DNA of 64,000 nucleotides from assembly GCF_011075055.1 (NCBI RefSeq), contig NC_058138.1, forward strand, positions 3,224,001-3,288,000, in the 5' to 3' direction. The position numbers and the translations under genes were made by a program. Source of the DNA: Mangifera indica. Its lineage: Eukaryota; Streptophyta; Magnoliopsida; Sapindales; Anacardiaceae. The notes under the pieces were generated by a model. The model made no database searches, was not told where the DNA came from, and was given only the letters and a program-made list of their open reading frames with translations. Positions 52,509 to 64,000 of the stretch are shown here, piece by piece. How positions within the stretch are numbered: the first letter of the stretch is position 1; every line of letters starts with the position of its first letter.

Positions 52509-54650
52509 GTGGCTTTCAACAACCTTATAGTTTTTGGTTCTTCTACACCCATATTTGTTACATAATCCTTTTGGCCGACAGCATAGTTACCGGCTAGCAG
52601 AGTTTTAGGTTGTTTTTATATAGCTTCTGTTCAAAGAATATAAAAAGATTTAAATTCCTCCATTTTTTTTAATTGTTTCATAACTGTCATATATCAGTCT
52701 CAAATCTTCTGTGTAGTTTGGTTATAGTAATATATAAATGAGAAAAAGTTCCAAGACTTTCTTTCTCTTTCTATCCATTATTGTAAATTAAATTTGGTAC
52801 TCGAACCTCATTATTTAATCACTTAATGATATATTTAAATTGATATTTATTAAAAGTCTATATAATTTCATTATTATTCTTATTATTATTACCGATAATT
52901 AATTTTTTTTTCCTGTAGTCTTCAAATTATGTCAGGCATTGGAATAGATTTTGAGAATCATTGGAATTGGATCAAGGCGGAAAATATAGAATCAAACAAT
53001 CTTTAAATAACCGGGCCGAGCCTTATACCGGTCGCTGGTCAAAGGGTTGGTTAAGGTCTTTTTCAGTTTGATCGATTGGATCGCTTGCATCATAATACTA
53101 TTTAAATATATATTTATTTACATTATATTACAAATGAAACTTGTGGTTTGAGTGAACACAATACATCCAACAAATTCGAGTTCTAGCATTCGCTAAAAAA
53201 CATGTTGATGTCAACATGACTTTAAATCTTGGTAAAAGTGGTGATTGAATTGTAAATTGACGTAGTTGCTCCTATTAAATTACAATTCAACACAATCTAA
53301 TGTTAAAATTATTAGATCGTTCACTCAAATTAGATTAGTCATGGGATTTCAATTGAACCAATATTTTGGATTTGAGTTGAGGCCAAATTGATCTTTGTTT
53401 AGACTTAACTTAATTTGAATTCACCTTAGATATATAATAGCAAAAGAGAAATTTTTATAAGATTATTGGTAATTTACTTATTATAAGCTCATTGTAGTTT
53501 TCATGGATAATAAATCTGTGTACAAACAAATTATTTAAACTAAAGTGACAATTTATAATATAATGATGTAATTGTTTATTTTTTTTCTCGCTTCAAAATC
53601 ACTCAATCAGATGCTACTATCTTATCTTGTATAAATAAATTTGTTAAATTTGCTTATACATATAGTATTATTCTTTCATGAAACTTTCCAAAGAATGAAA
53701 CTACGTTTATAAACAAATTATACTAATTTATCTACACAAACTGTCGTGGTAGCATATGTATGGTTGATGTCATTGATATTATATGATATTGTGGGGGATA
53801 AGTTAGTGAGGTTCGTTATGTAGTATTGCTCAAATTGATAAGCCTAAACAATTTTCCCCTAAATATATACCCTAATCTAATTAGTAAATATGCATATTAG
53901 AGGTATTTTATACCTGTTTACGATATTTTACTATTTTAATAATATTTTCTATCCTCAGAATTTGGATTGAACATATAAAACACATATTTTATATTTTTAT
54001 AGTATTAAACAATTATATTATATATTTTAGTATTTTTTATTTTTTTATAAAAGATAAAATAACATCGTTTTTATAAAATATAAAATAATGTTGATTTATA
54101 TAAAATATACGAAATCCAACACAAGTATTCATTTTCTTCCAAAATCCAAAATCCCTAGCAATTTCTTTTTTTTTTTCAAATTTCTATTTTTTATTATTAA
54201 TTCAACATTTTATCATTCATTTTATTGATTATGGAAAATCACAGTTTACATGAATGATTTAATCAAAGTAAAAAATTTATTACTTTATTAAATTTATATC
54301 GAAATAATTTTAAAATGATAAATTTAAGATTAATAATACTTAAATATACTAAACAATCATATATTTTTTTTATTAAAGGTATGAAACTTGTTTTTTTTAA
54401 TTATTTAAGAGAAAATTCATTAAAATGACTAAACTTTATTATTGAAGAGATTAACTAATTAATTTGACAACTAAAACAAAATAACTTATTATATTTTGTA
54501 TATCAATGAAATTATATATATTTATTTTTTATATATAATTTTATAGATAGAGATAATATTTTAAACTAAATAATAATATACACCTATATGCGTATATTAT
54601 AAATTGCCTAAAATAGAGAGAGAGAGAGACAGTCTATCTGTCCATCTATT
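52509..54650. other. Intergenic, AT-rich
   Basis: It starts with the 3' UTR of the phosphatase gene. A MITE-like core lies near 53550-53640 and the rest is low-complexity AT-rich sequence. A GA run is at 54615-54629. No coding sequence is supported. Confidence 0.5.
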
Positions 54651-54652
54651 TT

Positions 54653-54671
54653 ATTTATAAATTAGGGTTTA
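54653..54671 (+). promoter_or_regulatory. TATA box and telo-box upstream of the small zinc-finger gene
   Basis: TTTATAAAT is followed at once by tagggttt, the inverse of the telo-box AAACCCTA. This element is common in plant promoters of translation-related and other highly expressed genes. The ATG follows at 54729. Confidence 0.5.
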
Positions 54672-54728
54672 TTCGTAAATAAATATCACATTCTCTCTTC
54701 ATTCAGCCGATAAACTCCGATCATCATC

Positions 54729-55043
54729 ATGACCGGCAAGGCGAAGCCCAAGAAGCACACGGCGAAGGAGATAGCCATGAAGGTGGATGCGGCCACCACC
54801 AACCGCGGCGGGGGCAAGGCGGGTCTGGCTGATAGGACAGCTGTTGAGAAGGGAGGGCACGCCAAGTTCGAATGCCCTCACTGCAAAACGAAGGCGCCTG
54901 ATATCAAGTCTATGCAGATACATCACGATTCCCGTCACCCGAAGATCCCCTTTGAAGAAGAAAAGCTTGTTAATCTTCACGCCGCCTCGGTGCCGAGTAC
55001 TTCGAAACCTAAGCCAGGTGTCCGAGGGAGCCTCAAGAAGTGA
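54729..55043 (+). CDS. Small conserved plant zinc-finger-like protein (104 aa)
   Basis: A single exon of 104 codons, clearly GC-richer than its surroundings. The lysine-rich N-terminus (MTGKAKPKKHTAKEIAMKVD) is followed by a glycine-rich linker (NRGGGKAGLADRT) and one C2H2-like finger, C49-x2-C52-x12-H65-x4-H70 (ECPHCKTKAPDIKSMQIHH). The tail ends GVRGSLKK. I recognise this as a well-conserved uncharacterised plant protein; its function is not known to me. The finger and basic ends suggest nucleic-acid or ribosome association (inference). Other frames over the same bases are shadows. Confidence 0.85.
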   Translation: MTGKAKPKKHTAKEIAMKVDAATTNRGGGKAGLADRTAVEKGGHAKFECPHCKTKAPDIKSMQIHHDSRHPKIPFEEEKLVNLHAASVPSTSKPKPGVRGSLKK

Positions 55044-57709
55044 AAGAGATCACGAATAGGATGTGGATTGCTTAAATTTCGTGTTGTTGGTGGTGGGTTT
55101 TTAGCTGTGATGATAATGAATGAGTGTATATTATTTGATGATGAAGAAAAAGATGGTGGTTATGATGATTAGACAACGTTTGATTGTTGTGATAAAAGTG
55201 TTAAATTTATGCTTATTGATTATATGTTGGTGGGTTTTAGTTTAGTTTATGGTTTGGGTTTAATAATTTTTTTAACTTCAATAGTTTCTCCTGAGCTGAA
55301 CTAATTAATTAGTGCCTTCGTGTTAGACAATTAGTTATACAATCAATTAATGAATAGGTTAGCTTTATCGTCCATGGGCTGTGGTGGTGATAAGACTATG
55401 TGGGTTATGTTATAAGTGTTAAATACATTGATATGTTCATTGGGATTCAGTTAAGTGATGTTTTATGTGTTTGAATTGTTGGGGTAGTGATATTAATTGT
55501 TGTGATGTCTAGATTTTTGATGTTGTGAGTTGTTACACTATCAATGAATGTTAGTGTATTGGTGGTGTGAATTTAATTCATTAAGTCTTGGCTGTGATTG
55601 TTGGTTGTGTTAGAAATGTTAAATTGCATGGTTTGATAATTCAAATGTTGGTGGGGTTTTAGCTTTAATGATCATTTGGATGTGTTTTTTTGGGTTGCTA
55701 GGATAATGGTCTTTATTGATATGACCCTTAAATTAGTGATCTTATGAACTGTTATGCTATCAATGAATAAATGTGTAACGGTGGTGATGGTGTTACGTTC
55801 ATGTTGTTATGTGTAATACTATTGTTTGTTGGTTGTGCTTGAAGTGTTAAATGAAAGTTTTTTAATTCATACATTGGTGAGATTTTAATTTAGTGATTGT
55901 TTAGATTACCGGTTACCGTGTCCATGGATGAATGTATATTGTTGATGATGGTGGCGGTGGTGGCAGTGACAGTAATATTTTTAACTGGAAGAATCAGTTT
56001 ATTTGATGCGTTAGAAGTGTTATGAGTTTAAATTATTAACTGTAACATCCTTAGGCAAATTATACATTAGTAAAGTACGAGAGAGATGTTAGGTATGTAT
56101 GGATATCCCATATCGTTTGGAGATGTTAAGACAAAACTCATTAAATAACATTTTAACCCTTAAACTGTATAGACATGTTTTGAGTTGCGAAGCTTTTAAA
56201 ACAAAACAATGATAAACTGTGCCTCTAAAGTTGACAATATCTTGACAATGGATTGGGTTATTTGGACTAGGATGTTTATGAGCTGTGCAATGCGGTTTTT
56301 ATCTTCATTTACATTGTATGATTCTTTCGTTTATTTCTCATAAACTTGGGAAAGGCTAGTTGAAAAAGCACATAGAATGATACTCTTTGTTTACAGTGTA
56401 TGTTGGTCCTGCATACCTTCGCTGCTGCACACACATGTTCAATTTGCAAATGAACTCGCTTGTCCTCCATGGTTGTGTTTAAGTGTTTAATGCACACATT
56501 TTAATTGATGTCATGGGGTTTTTCAGTTCTTATGTTTAGACATGTTTGTACTTGTTGGTATATCAATCTTAATTGCTTTGATGGCTATATTAATGACATT
56601 ATCAGCTGCTCTGTTTTTTGGTTTTTGTGTTCATGTCATTCATGCAAGGTTTTCTATCCTCTGAGTGTTGTATGATGCTCTCTTTGATACAAATTTGAAA
56701 AGGTTAAATGAAAATGTACATTAGGTGATTCTTTGCTGCAAATTTGCTCAGCACATTGCTTCTGGAAACCCTCAGGATCCTTTTGCTACTGAGTTTTCTT
56801 TTTCAACATGATTTTCTCTTGTTTTCTGAATTGGCAGTGAGTGCCAATTGTTTTAGGTAGAGTTGGATTTGAGTTAAGTTTGTTTGAACTTAAAATAAAC
56901 TTAGTTTGAACGAATCTAAACCAAGCTTGGCTTAAGTAAACTGAAGCTTAAACTCAAGTTTTAAGGGGTATTCGATTCGTTAAACTCACAAAGAAAAATT
57001 CGATATAAATAAACTAAAATGATGTTATTTTAACTAATATGCATTTAAATGACATTGTTTTAATTATTTTGTTCGACTATATTATTGAGCCAAGCTCAAA
57101 GCTTGGCTTGACTTGACTTGAACTTAAGCTTAGCTTTTCACAAGTGAGTTGAACTTAAATAACTTTGAGGGAAGTTTGACAAGCTCAAATTCAAGAAAAC
57201 AACTCGTAAATTGAGTTGAGTTCAAGTTCAGTTAGGTTCAGTTCGTATCCATCCTAAGTTTTAGGTTAGTGTGGTGAGTGGATGCAGTCAAAGTTGGAAG
57301 TTTTGTTTATGGTGATACCTAGTCTTATTAGACCTTTTGAATTACGATTGAGGACTTTTGGAGAGTAATTCGAAGTGGGTGAATGGACTGTTGATTTGGA
57401 AACTGAGGAAGCCTTCATCTATTGAGTAAATGGATAGAATACGCAGTAAGCTCTTGTTCAAGTGCTTTAATGTCTTCCCAACGTATATTTTCTATTAGAA
57501 AATAGCAATCTCCCATGCCTCTTTATTTCATATAATTTGTGTATAATTTATCTAGATTTGAATGGTGATTCACCTATGACCTGACACAAGTTTTTCGGTT
57601 GAATCCTCGTTCAATATGGTATAATGGTTTAAGCCATTTGATTGTCATCCAAAACAATAGTTGTCAATGGGTCTTAACCCAACTGGTTGAACCAACCAGT
57701 CTAATCTTA
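55044..57709. other. Intergenic, 3' of the zinc-finger gene
   Basis: 55044-56040 is unusually T/G-rich on the plus strand, with repeated words (gttgttggtggtg, gtgatgat, tgaatg) but no coding frame; the first few hundred bases are 3' UTR. 56860-57250 is a copy of the gagctcaa-rich dispersed repeat. No gene is recognised. Confidence 0.5.
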
Positions 57710-57718
57710 ATTTCAAAA

Positions 57719-58550
57719 GGCCAAACGACTATTTCCCACCCAAGGTATGCTGAAATGTCAAGTTTTCACCCTTTAATTATGGAAACACCAAATATCCACC
57801 TATGACCGGTTAAATCTAACAAAACCTTAATGGTGGTAAGGGTAAAATGGTCATTTTTTCTATAATATTAAAAATAAACTAAAATAGAACCTACTTTTGC
57901 CCCCTTAAACTTTAAACACTAAAATTTTCCCCCAGCCTAAGTTTTAAAAAATCGCAGTTTCACCTTAGGGTTTCGTTTTGAAATCTCTGACAACATATCC
58001 GGCTCCATTGTCGACGACCTCTCCATCCCGAAGCATCCTCTCCTTCTGACGATATCTTTTCTCCCATTTGGAAGTCCGATCGGCGTCGGAGAAGCCATGG
58101 AAGACGAAGTTCGTCTTCCCTGTTGTCGTCGTCTTCCCAGAAGAAGACGAGACGACTCGTCGTCGTCTGGGAAGACGAGTCATCTTCATCTGGAAAGACG
58201 ATTTCTCTTCTTAGATGATGTCTCTCTGCGTCTGATGGGTTGAGGTGGAGTTGAGGAGGGTCGTCGATAGAAGAGAAACCGTCAAGAGGGGAAGACGGTC
58301 GGCGATGGCGCCAGAGAAAGTGAAAGGGTTTGGAAATAAACCCTAGGGGGGGAAATGCGATCTTTTCAAATTTAGTTTAGCGAAAAAATGTTAGTTTTAA
58401 AACTTTTAGAGGGAAAAATAAGATTAAATTTACCACCGTTAGAGTTTTGTTAGATTTAACTGGCCGTAGGTGGGTATTTGGTGTTTCCATAGTTAAAGAG
58501 TGGAAACTTGACAGTTCAGCATACCTTGGGTGGGAAATAGTCGTTTGGCC
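57719..58550. mobile_element. Non-autonomous Mutator-like element with GC-rich interior, 832 bp
   Basis: Long terminal inverted repeats (over 100 bp, a few mismatches) start ggccaaacgactatttccca at 57719 and, in reverse complement, the same at 58550. Identical 9-bp duplications atttcaaaa flank it at 57710-57718 and 58551-58559, the length typical of Mutator-like insertions. The interior (about 57980-58330) is GC-rich and contains gaagacga/tcgtcttc inverted words and a 75-codon minus-strand frame (58189-57965) with no recognised domain. The high GC of the core against AT-rich arms would fit captured host sequence (Pack-MULE-like), which I cannot prove. Confidence 0.9.
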
Positions 58551-58559
58551 ATTTCAAAA

Positions 58560-59730
58560 TTTGAACTCACCTTATTTGATATGAACTCTAAACTCATATG
58601 CGAGCTTGGTCGATTCCAACCTTATTTGAGCTTCAAGTGACTCGGTTTGTGGATGGACTGGCTGGCAAACTCATGCTTGATCCAAAATATTGTGAGCTAG
58701 CTCATAATAAACTGTTGGATTGCTCAATGTTTTGGGCCCCATCTTGGGCCAAATCCATCTTCTAAATCACAATTTACTTATTTGTTGATTTTATGTGCTA
58801 TTTGATTGTCTGATATTTTCATTATTAAAATTTAAAAAAAAAATGTATATATATTATTTATATAATTTAAATACATAAATAATGTGTTATTATATAATTA
58901 AATATTATTTTATTTTTAATTTAAACTCATTTAATCATATTATAATATATTATTTATATATTCAAATTATATACCACAAATATATCCATATAATTTTATT
59001 ATTTAATACTTACATATGCAATAGGATAATTTGATACAAATCATTAAAAAAAAATAAAAAACCCTCAAATTGTGAAATTTTATCGCCAGAGTTCCAGTAA
59101 GTTACTGCTTCACCTAAGAGCTTAACTGGCCACTAAATTTGGAGTTAACCAAGCAAAAAAATCATGGTTAAAGTTGGATTTGATTTGAACCGAATCTGAA
59201 CAAGATCCAGTTTAAATTCCAAAGAATTTAGCCTAAGTTCTACTTGAACCTAAGAGAACTAATTCGAGTTTGATGAGCTAAGATTTTAATTTGGCTTAAA
59301 AAATATTTTATTTAAATTCAATTCAAATTGATTCAAACTCGAATGTTTAGATAGATTTGAATTTAGTTTGTTTTTTAAAAACGAGTTTAACCTTTGGCTC
59401 GTTTAGTCCAAATTCAAATTCGAGCTTGGGCAACTTGGATTGAACACGACTCTACAACATTGTTTAACCTCTTTTTTACTCATTGTATTTTACTTTGATT
59501 AGGTAGTAATTTGTCATCGAAATGAAATGAAAATAGGAACATAGAAACACTTAAATAAATTATTCTTATCACAATCAACTCCAGAATGAATACCAGAAAC
59601 AAACACTTGATGCCATTAACAAACTACCCCTCATCACATAAAAGCATAAGCTATTTATTAAGCACGACAATACGAGTGAGGGCACAGCATGCTTACTGTG
59701 GGGCACGACCTGCGATTTTGGTGAACAGAC
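58560..59730. other. Intergenic, repeats and 3' flank of the RraA-like gene
   Basis: 58560-58700 and 59160-59450 are copies of the gagctc/aattcaaa-rich dispersed repeat, and 58845-58990 contains an AT-rich palindromic MITE-like core. The last 150 bases are probably the 3' UTR of the minus-strand gene. No coding sequence is seen. Confidence 0.5.
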
Positions 59731-60231
59731 TCAGACAGACAACTCTGTTTGAGAAATCAAGATGCCATCGGTGTCTGCATAGAGCCATTCCCCATCGCAG
59801 ATCCTTGTTCCACCGATGGTTATCGGCACATGTTTCTCGCCGATCCCCTTCTTGTTGGCTTTCATCGGATGAGAGGCAAGAGCTCTCACGCCGATATCAC
59901 AGCCATTGATCTCGTCAACATCTCTGATACAGCCATTCACGACTATTCCTGCCCATCCATTGTTTTGTGCTTGTACAACAGGGTTGCCACCCAGAATAGC
60001 ACACCGCAGACTCCCACCCCCATCTATGACGAGAACTCTGCCATTGCCTTTCTCCTCAAGAAACTCACGGATCAAAACATTGTCTTCGAAAACCTTGACA
60101 GTAACTACCGGTCCGGAGAAGACTTGGCGCCGGCCGTATATCTGAAAAATAGGTTGAATTGCCCGGAGTTCACCACTAACAATTAGCTGTGGGTTTGCAT
60201 CACAAAATTCAGCAGTTGTAACTAATGCCAT
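59731..60231 (-). CDS. RraA-like protein, putative 4-hydroxy-4-methyl-2-oxoglutarate aldolase (166 aa)
   Basis: Single coding exon, 166 residues, the usual length of bacterial RraA and its plant homologues. It begins MALVTTAEFCDANPQLIVSG. The glycine-rich core VIDGGGSLRCAILGG (68-82) and GWAGIVVNGCIRDVDEI (92-108) form the expected active-site loops, with R103-D104 as the metal/substrate pair. The family catalyses class II (divalent-metal) HMG/CHA aldol cleavage and oxaloacetate decarboxylation; some bacterial members instead inhibit RNase E, so the plant role is uncertain. No targeting peptide is evident. Any 5' UTR intron is not resolved. Confidence 0.93.
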   Translation of the reverse strand: MALVTTAEFCDANPQLIVSGELRAIQPIFQIYGRRQVFSGPVVTVKVFEDNVLIREFLEEKGNGRVLVIDGGGSLRCAILGGNPVVQAQNNGWAGIVVNGCIRDVDEINGCDIGVRALASHPMKANKKGIGEKHVPITIGGTRICDGEWLYADTDGILISQTELSV

Positions 60232-60610
60232 TTATCGAAGCACCTTCACGAAAGGAAAAGCATCAAATTTCTATCTAACACCACAAATTTGCAAAGCCAA
60301 CAAGAATTTTCAATTAAATGACCAAGATAAAAAGTAGGATTTGCAGTCTTCCTGGAAGAAGAAGAACACAACATCACAAAAGACTATGAGTTTGAATTTT
60401 AAGGGACATAGCAAATGTCAGCATGACACTAATTACATATAGCCCCAAATGTTTTGCATGACATAATTTCACTAAACAAAATGAAAAACATTGTGAAATT
60501 GTAACAAATAAGGTGAATCATGATTATAACTCAGAAGAACATGCAGGGAAAGACGGTAGAAAGGAGTCAGATAAGGACTGTAAATTGAAAAGTTACTGTA
60601 GGTTATTAAA
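60232..60610. other. 5' flank of the RraA-like gene
   Basis: AT-rich, no open frame of note. It is expected to hold the leader and promoter of the minus-strand gene, up to the left end of the MULE. Confidence 0.4.
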
Positions 60611-60910
60611 GGGAAATTATAAAAAATGCCCAAAATACTCTCCCATTAAGCAAAAATATCAAAAGTCACTATTTTCAAGTAAAAATGTCTAAATTCACTA
60701 TTTTTAAGCAAAAATGCCTATGACTTTTTCTAAAATACTAAAATTACCCTTCCCCTTATTTATGTAAACCCTCCTCACTCACTAAAAGGGGTTAAATGAA
60801 ATTTTATTAAAATTAGAGAGATATTTTGATATTAAACATTGTAAGGGCATTTTGATATTTCTTTATTTCATAACTTTTTCTAAAATATCAAAATTATCCT
60901 TCCTCTTATC

Positions 60911-60918
60911 TATATAAA
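60911..60918 (+). promoter_or_regulatory. TATA box of the MULE
   Basis: TATATAAA is followed by a pyrimidine-rich leader with many cactcac words (60945-60985). It is duplicated in weaker form upstream (tatgtaaaccctcctcac near 60763). Confidence 0.45.
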
Positions 60919-61394
60919 CCCTCATAACTCATTTTTATTACACACACTTCTCATATCACTCAAACACTCACTCTCACTCTCATTTTTATTCAAGATCAAT
61001 TAGTAGGGTTTTGTTCGGAAGAAAGAAGTTCGTATTTTTAAATTCGATTCGAAAAAAACTATTCATCAAAAAAAAGTATTTATACCAATCTTAGTCTAAA
61101 AACTTAATTTTATTTATTAAATCTAGTTTATATGTTATAATATAGATGTTAAATGTAATGTTAGACAAATATGAGGGTTAAAATAATTTTAGACAAATAT
61201 GAGGTTTTTCTGATATTATACAATATATAAAATATTTATATAACATGTTAAGAATAGATAGATATTGCTTTGATATAACACAACATACAAGGGTGTTAAA
61301 TAAAGGAAGAGATAATTGAAGGGTCAAATGAAATGTTATTAAAATTGGGGGTATTTTGATATTAAACATTGTAAGAGTATTATAAATGAAATCT

Positions 61395-62095
61395 TAGGTT
61401 TTTTCGAATTTCATCGTTCTAGGATATATCGATTCGTATTTTCCAGATTTTTGAAGAATTTTTTGATTGTTGTCATTTTAGGGTATTTCAACTTTTAGAA
61501 TTCGAATTTCAGTTCCGTTTTTTCGAATTTCACCGTTTTATGATATATCGACTTATATTTTTTAGATTTTCGAAGAATTTTTCGATTGTTGTCATTCTAG
61601 GGTATTTCAATTTTTAGATTTCGAATTTCAGTTCTATTTTTTTTAATTTCATCGTTTTATGATATATCGATTCGTGTTTTTCAGATTTATAAAGAAATTT
61701 TTTATTGTTGTCGTTCTAGGGTATTTCAACTTTTAGAATTCAAATTTTAGTTTCATTTTTTCGAATTTCACTGTTTTATAATATATCGACTCGTATTTTT
61801 TAGATTTTCGAAAAAAAATTTGACTGTTACCATTTTAAGGTATTTCAACTTTTAGAATTTGAATTTCAGTTTCATTTTTTGAAATTTCACCGTTTTAGGA
61901 TATATCGACTCATATTTTTCAGATTTCTGAAGAATTTTTTAATTGTTATCATTCTAGGGTATTTCAACTTTTAAAATTCGAATTTCAGTTCTGTTTTTTC
62001 GAATTTCATCGTTTTAGGATATATTGACTCATATTTTTTAAATTTTTTATGAATTTTTTTATTGTTGTCATTCTAGGGTATTTCAACTTTTACAT
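61395..62095 (+). repeat. 119-bp tandem array, about six units
   Basis: Units start near 61402, 61521, 61642, 61759, 61878 and 61997, with spacing 117-121. Each carries the ordered words tttcgaatttcaycgtttt, gatatatcga, tttcagatttt.gaagaatt, attgttgtcattctagggta and tttcaacttttagaattcga. Units differ by point changes. The array lies between the MULE promoter and its coding region. Confidence 0.92.
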
Positions 62096-62159
62096 AGTTA
62101 TTACAGATTTTTTATTATAAATAAATAATTATTTTCAAAAATTTGTCATTACAGGATTG

Positions 62160-64000
62160 ATAATTAAAATAGATGGTTATGCATCGGTTCGTTATTAGAG
62201 AAAATGGATTCAAGGTGGCAACAATACAATTAAATATGTTGGAGGAGTCAAACAATTGATTAAAATCTCCTATGAAACAACATTCGAGGGATTTATTGAG
62301 CTTTTGAAGGAGTCTTGCAGTATTGATCAAATAAAAAACTCCCTTCAACTATCAATGAAGTCAAGAAAAATTGAGCTCGACTGTCCCGTACAGATCCAAA
62401 ATGATGAAGATGTTCAGGTTCTTATTGATATGTCTCAGTACTTACAGGAATGTATTCCTATTTTTGTTACATGTACCCTAATTGAAGGGCAGAAGGAAGA
62501 AGATGTAGATGAAGAAGAAAGTAGTGGGGTCAAAAAAGAATACGATTTGAAAAACTTGATTGATTTTAATAATGGTCAATTGTACATTGCAAACTCATAG
62601 GCTCATGGAGAAAAAGATAGAGTTCTCGACTGGAGTGACTTTGATGGAAATGATATGTCTGATATTTCTTCGGAAGATATAGAGCCTGAGTATATGATAT
62701 CAGTTATCGAGGGTATGGATAGTTTGCAGTTTGAAGATCCTATTTCAGGTGGTAGAAATTATTCTGGGCCATTTTTTGACAATGCCCCCACTGATCCATT
62801 TAGGTTGTTTTCTGATTTTTTTCACAACCATCAACATCATCAGGTGATTCCAGATCGATCCGAAAGGAGAATGGTATAAAGGTTGGTGATATTTTTCATA
62901 ATAAAGTTCAATTGAAAGACGCTGTGAAGCAATTCGCCTTACTTAAAAGATTTCAATTCGGTGTAAAAAAGTCTGACAAGAAACGATGGAAAATTAAGTG
63001 CAAAGCTGAAAATTGTGAGTGGTATATACATGCAACCAAGTCCACAGTCGATGAAGTGTGGAGGATCAACTTTATGAATCCTACCCACACATATTCAGTT
63101 GATCAAATCATGTCACATCACAGACAAATTGGGGCTCTAGCTTTCGATCAATTAATGATATCAAAATTTGTGATGATTGATCGTATTTATCGACCTAAGG
63201 AAATAATTGTAGACATCGTCGACCGATATAAAATTAATATTTCATACTCACAGGCTTGACGGACAAGAAACTAGGCTATAAATTCATTGAGGGGCTCACC
63301 GGAGGAATCATTTATGCTTTTACCAGATTATTGCTACAATCTACAGCGAACTAATTCGGGCACCGTTACTGCTATTGAAACGGATGATGACCATCGATTT
63401 AAAAATTTTTTCATGGCATTAGGATGTTCTGTTTGTGCATTCAGAGAATATCTCCGCCCATTTATTTACATTGACGCTACATTCCTTAAAGGTTGATATA
63501 TGAGGCATTTATTCATTGTTGTGGCTCTTGATGGTAATAATCAGATATATCTCATTGGTTTCAGTGTCCGTAAAAAAGAAAATCATGACACGTGGTGTTG
63601 GTTTCTCCGGAGGATTAAAGAATGTGTCTATGACCTATCTGAGTTGACAATAATCTCAGATCGACATCATGTTATATACTCGACAATGGTTGAAATCTTT
63701 CCAGATGTCCACCATAGATGTTGTCATCATCTTCTATGTAACATGCGGGCAAAGTATAAACGAGACTCAAAGGTATAATGTTTAAACAAGTAATTAAAAT
63801 TGTAACAGTTTATCTTTTTCATACATTTAAATTATAATCAGTTCTCATAATTTTTTCCATCTTATAGTTTACGGGGGTATATTGGAAAACCATAAAATTA
63901 TACACAAAATCAGAATTTGGGGCAATGATGCAATCTTTTGACTTAATGAACCGTCAAGCTAGAACTTATCTACGTGATGTCAAATTTAAACATTGGAGTA
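62160..64000 (+). pseudogene. mudrA-like MULE transposase, degenerate and partial
   Basis: The coding frame shows GGVKQLIKISYETTFEGF (62240 on), an acidic linker, a MuDR-type domain (KVGDIFHNKVQLKDAVKQFA, about 62881-63050, with KCKAENCEWYIHA) and the MULE transposase core: YIDATFLKG with the first catalytic Asp at 63473-63475, LFIVVALDGNNQIYLIGF, and the second Asp in SDRH at 63659-63661, then HHRCCHHLLCNM. Breaks: in-frame stops at 62196-62198, 62598-62600, 63257-63259, about 63272 and 63494-63496, and a frameshift near 62872-62879. An intron (about 63776-63867) is followed by a second exon to the window end (FTGVYWKTIKLYTKSEFG). Not functional as it stands. Confidence 0.88.

Larger units (their letters stand above)
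60611..64000 (+). mobile_element. Decayed autonomous-type MULE, 5' part (runs off the right edge)
   Basis: A probable 5' terminal region starts near 60611 (gggaaattataaaaaatgcc). Internal direct repeats follow (60726 against 60873; 60787-60860 against 61318-61385), then a TATA box, a six-unit 119-bp array, and a mudrA-like transposase pseudogene. The 3' end and any target duplication lie outside the window, so the left boundary is an estimate. Confidence 0.65.

Overview
This is nuclear DNA from a eudicot plant. The evidence is the very AT-rich intergenic sequence, the multi-exon genes with plant-type GT-AG introns, plant-only families (PIN, DYW-type PPR, PFA-DSP, ZFN-type CCCH) and a dense population of decayed plant transposons. 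The species cannot be named from the sequence. All exon models come from reading splice sites and conserved protein sequence by eye; none is backed by transcript data.

Layout. 1-3510 is a diverged copy of the sequence that lies 3' of the PIN5-like gene. 3.5-8 kb is intergenic and holds a foldback element. 8013-10403 (+) is a five-exon PIN5-type auxin carrier, and 10378-13899 is the second copy of the 3.5-kb repeat, so the carrier gene is bracketed by direct repeats. 14-20 kb is repeats. 20029-20497 (-) is a small secreted cysteine-rich protein. 20.5-27.4 kb holds Mutator-like non-autonomous elements and a clean solo LTR. 27680-33823 (-) is a seven-exon, five-finger CCCH protein whose usual C-terminus is cut off by a frameshift and stops. 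A 4-kb bidirectional intergenic region follows, with a cluster of three G-boxes. 37879-40915 (+) is a nine-exon GDT1/TMEM165-family transporter. 42014-44287 (+) is an intronless DYW-class PPR protein. 44.3-50.3 kb is repeats and an AT microsatellite. 50298-52508 (+) is a five-exon PFA-DSP phosphatase. 54729-55043 (+) is a small zinc-finger protein. 57719-58550 is a non-autonomous Mutator-like element with a perfect 9-bp target duplication. 59731-60231 (-) is an RraA-like protein. From about 60.6 kb to the right edge runs a decayed autonomous-type MULE with a degenerate mudrA-like transposase and a six-unit tandem repeat in its 5' region.

The host genes are unrelated housekeeping or regulatory genes (auxin homeostasis at the ER, Golgi ion transport, organelle RNA editing, inositol-pyrophosphate or phosphoprotein dephosphorylation, RNA binding) with no sign of a cluster. 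The unusual content is structural: repeats flanking PIN5, a family of Mutator-like foldback elements with shared termini, a high-copy palindromic MITE that also sits in introns, two 21-bp-arm hairpins, and the C-terminal decay of the CCCH gene. I found no convincing new gene system.
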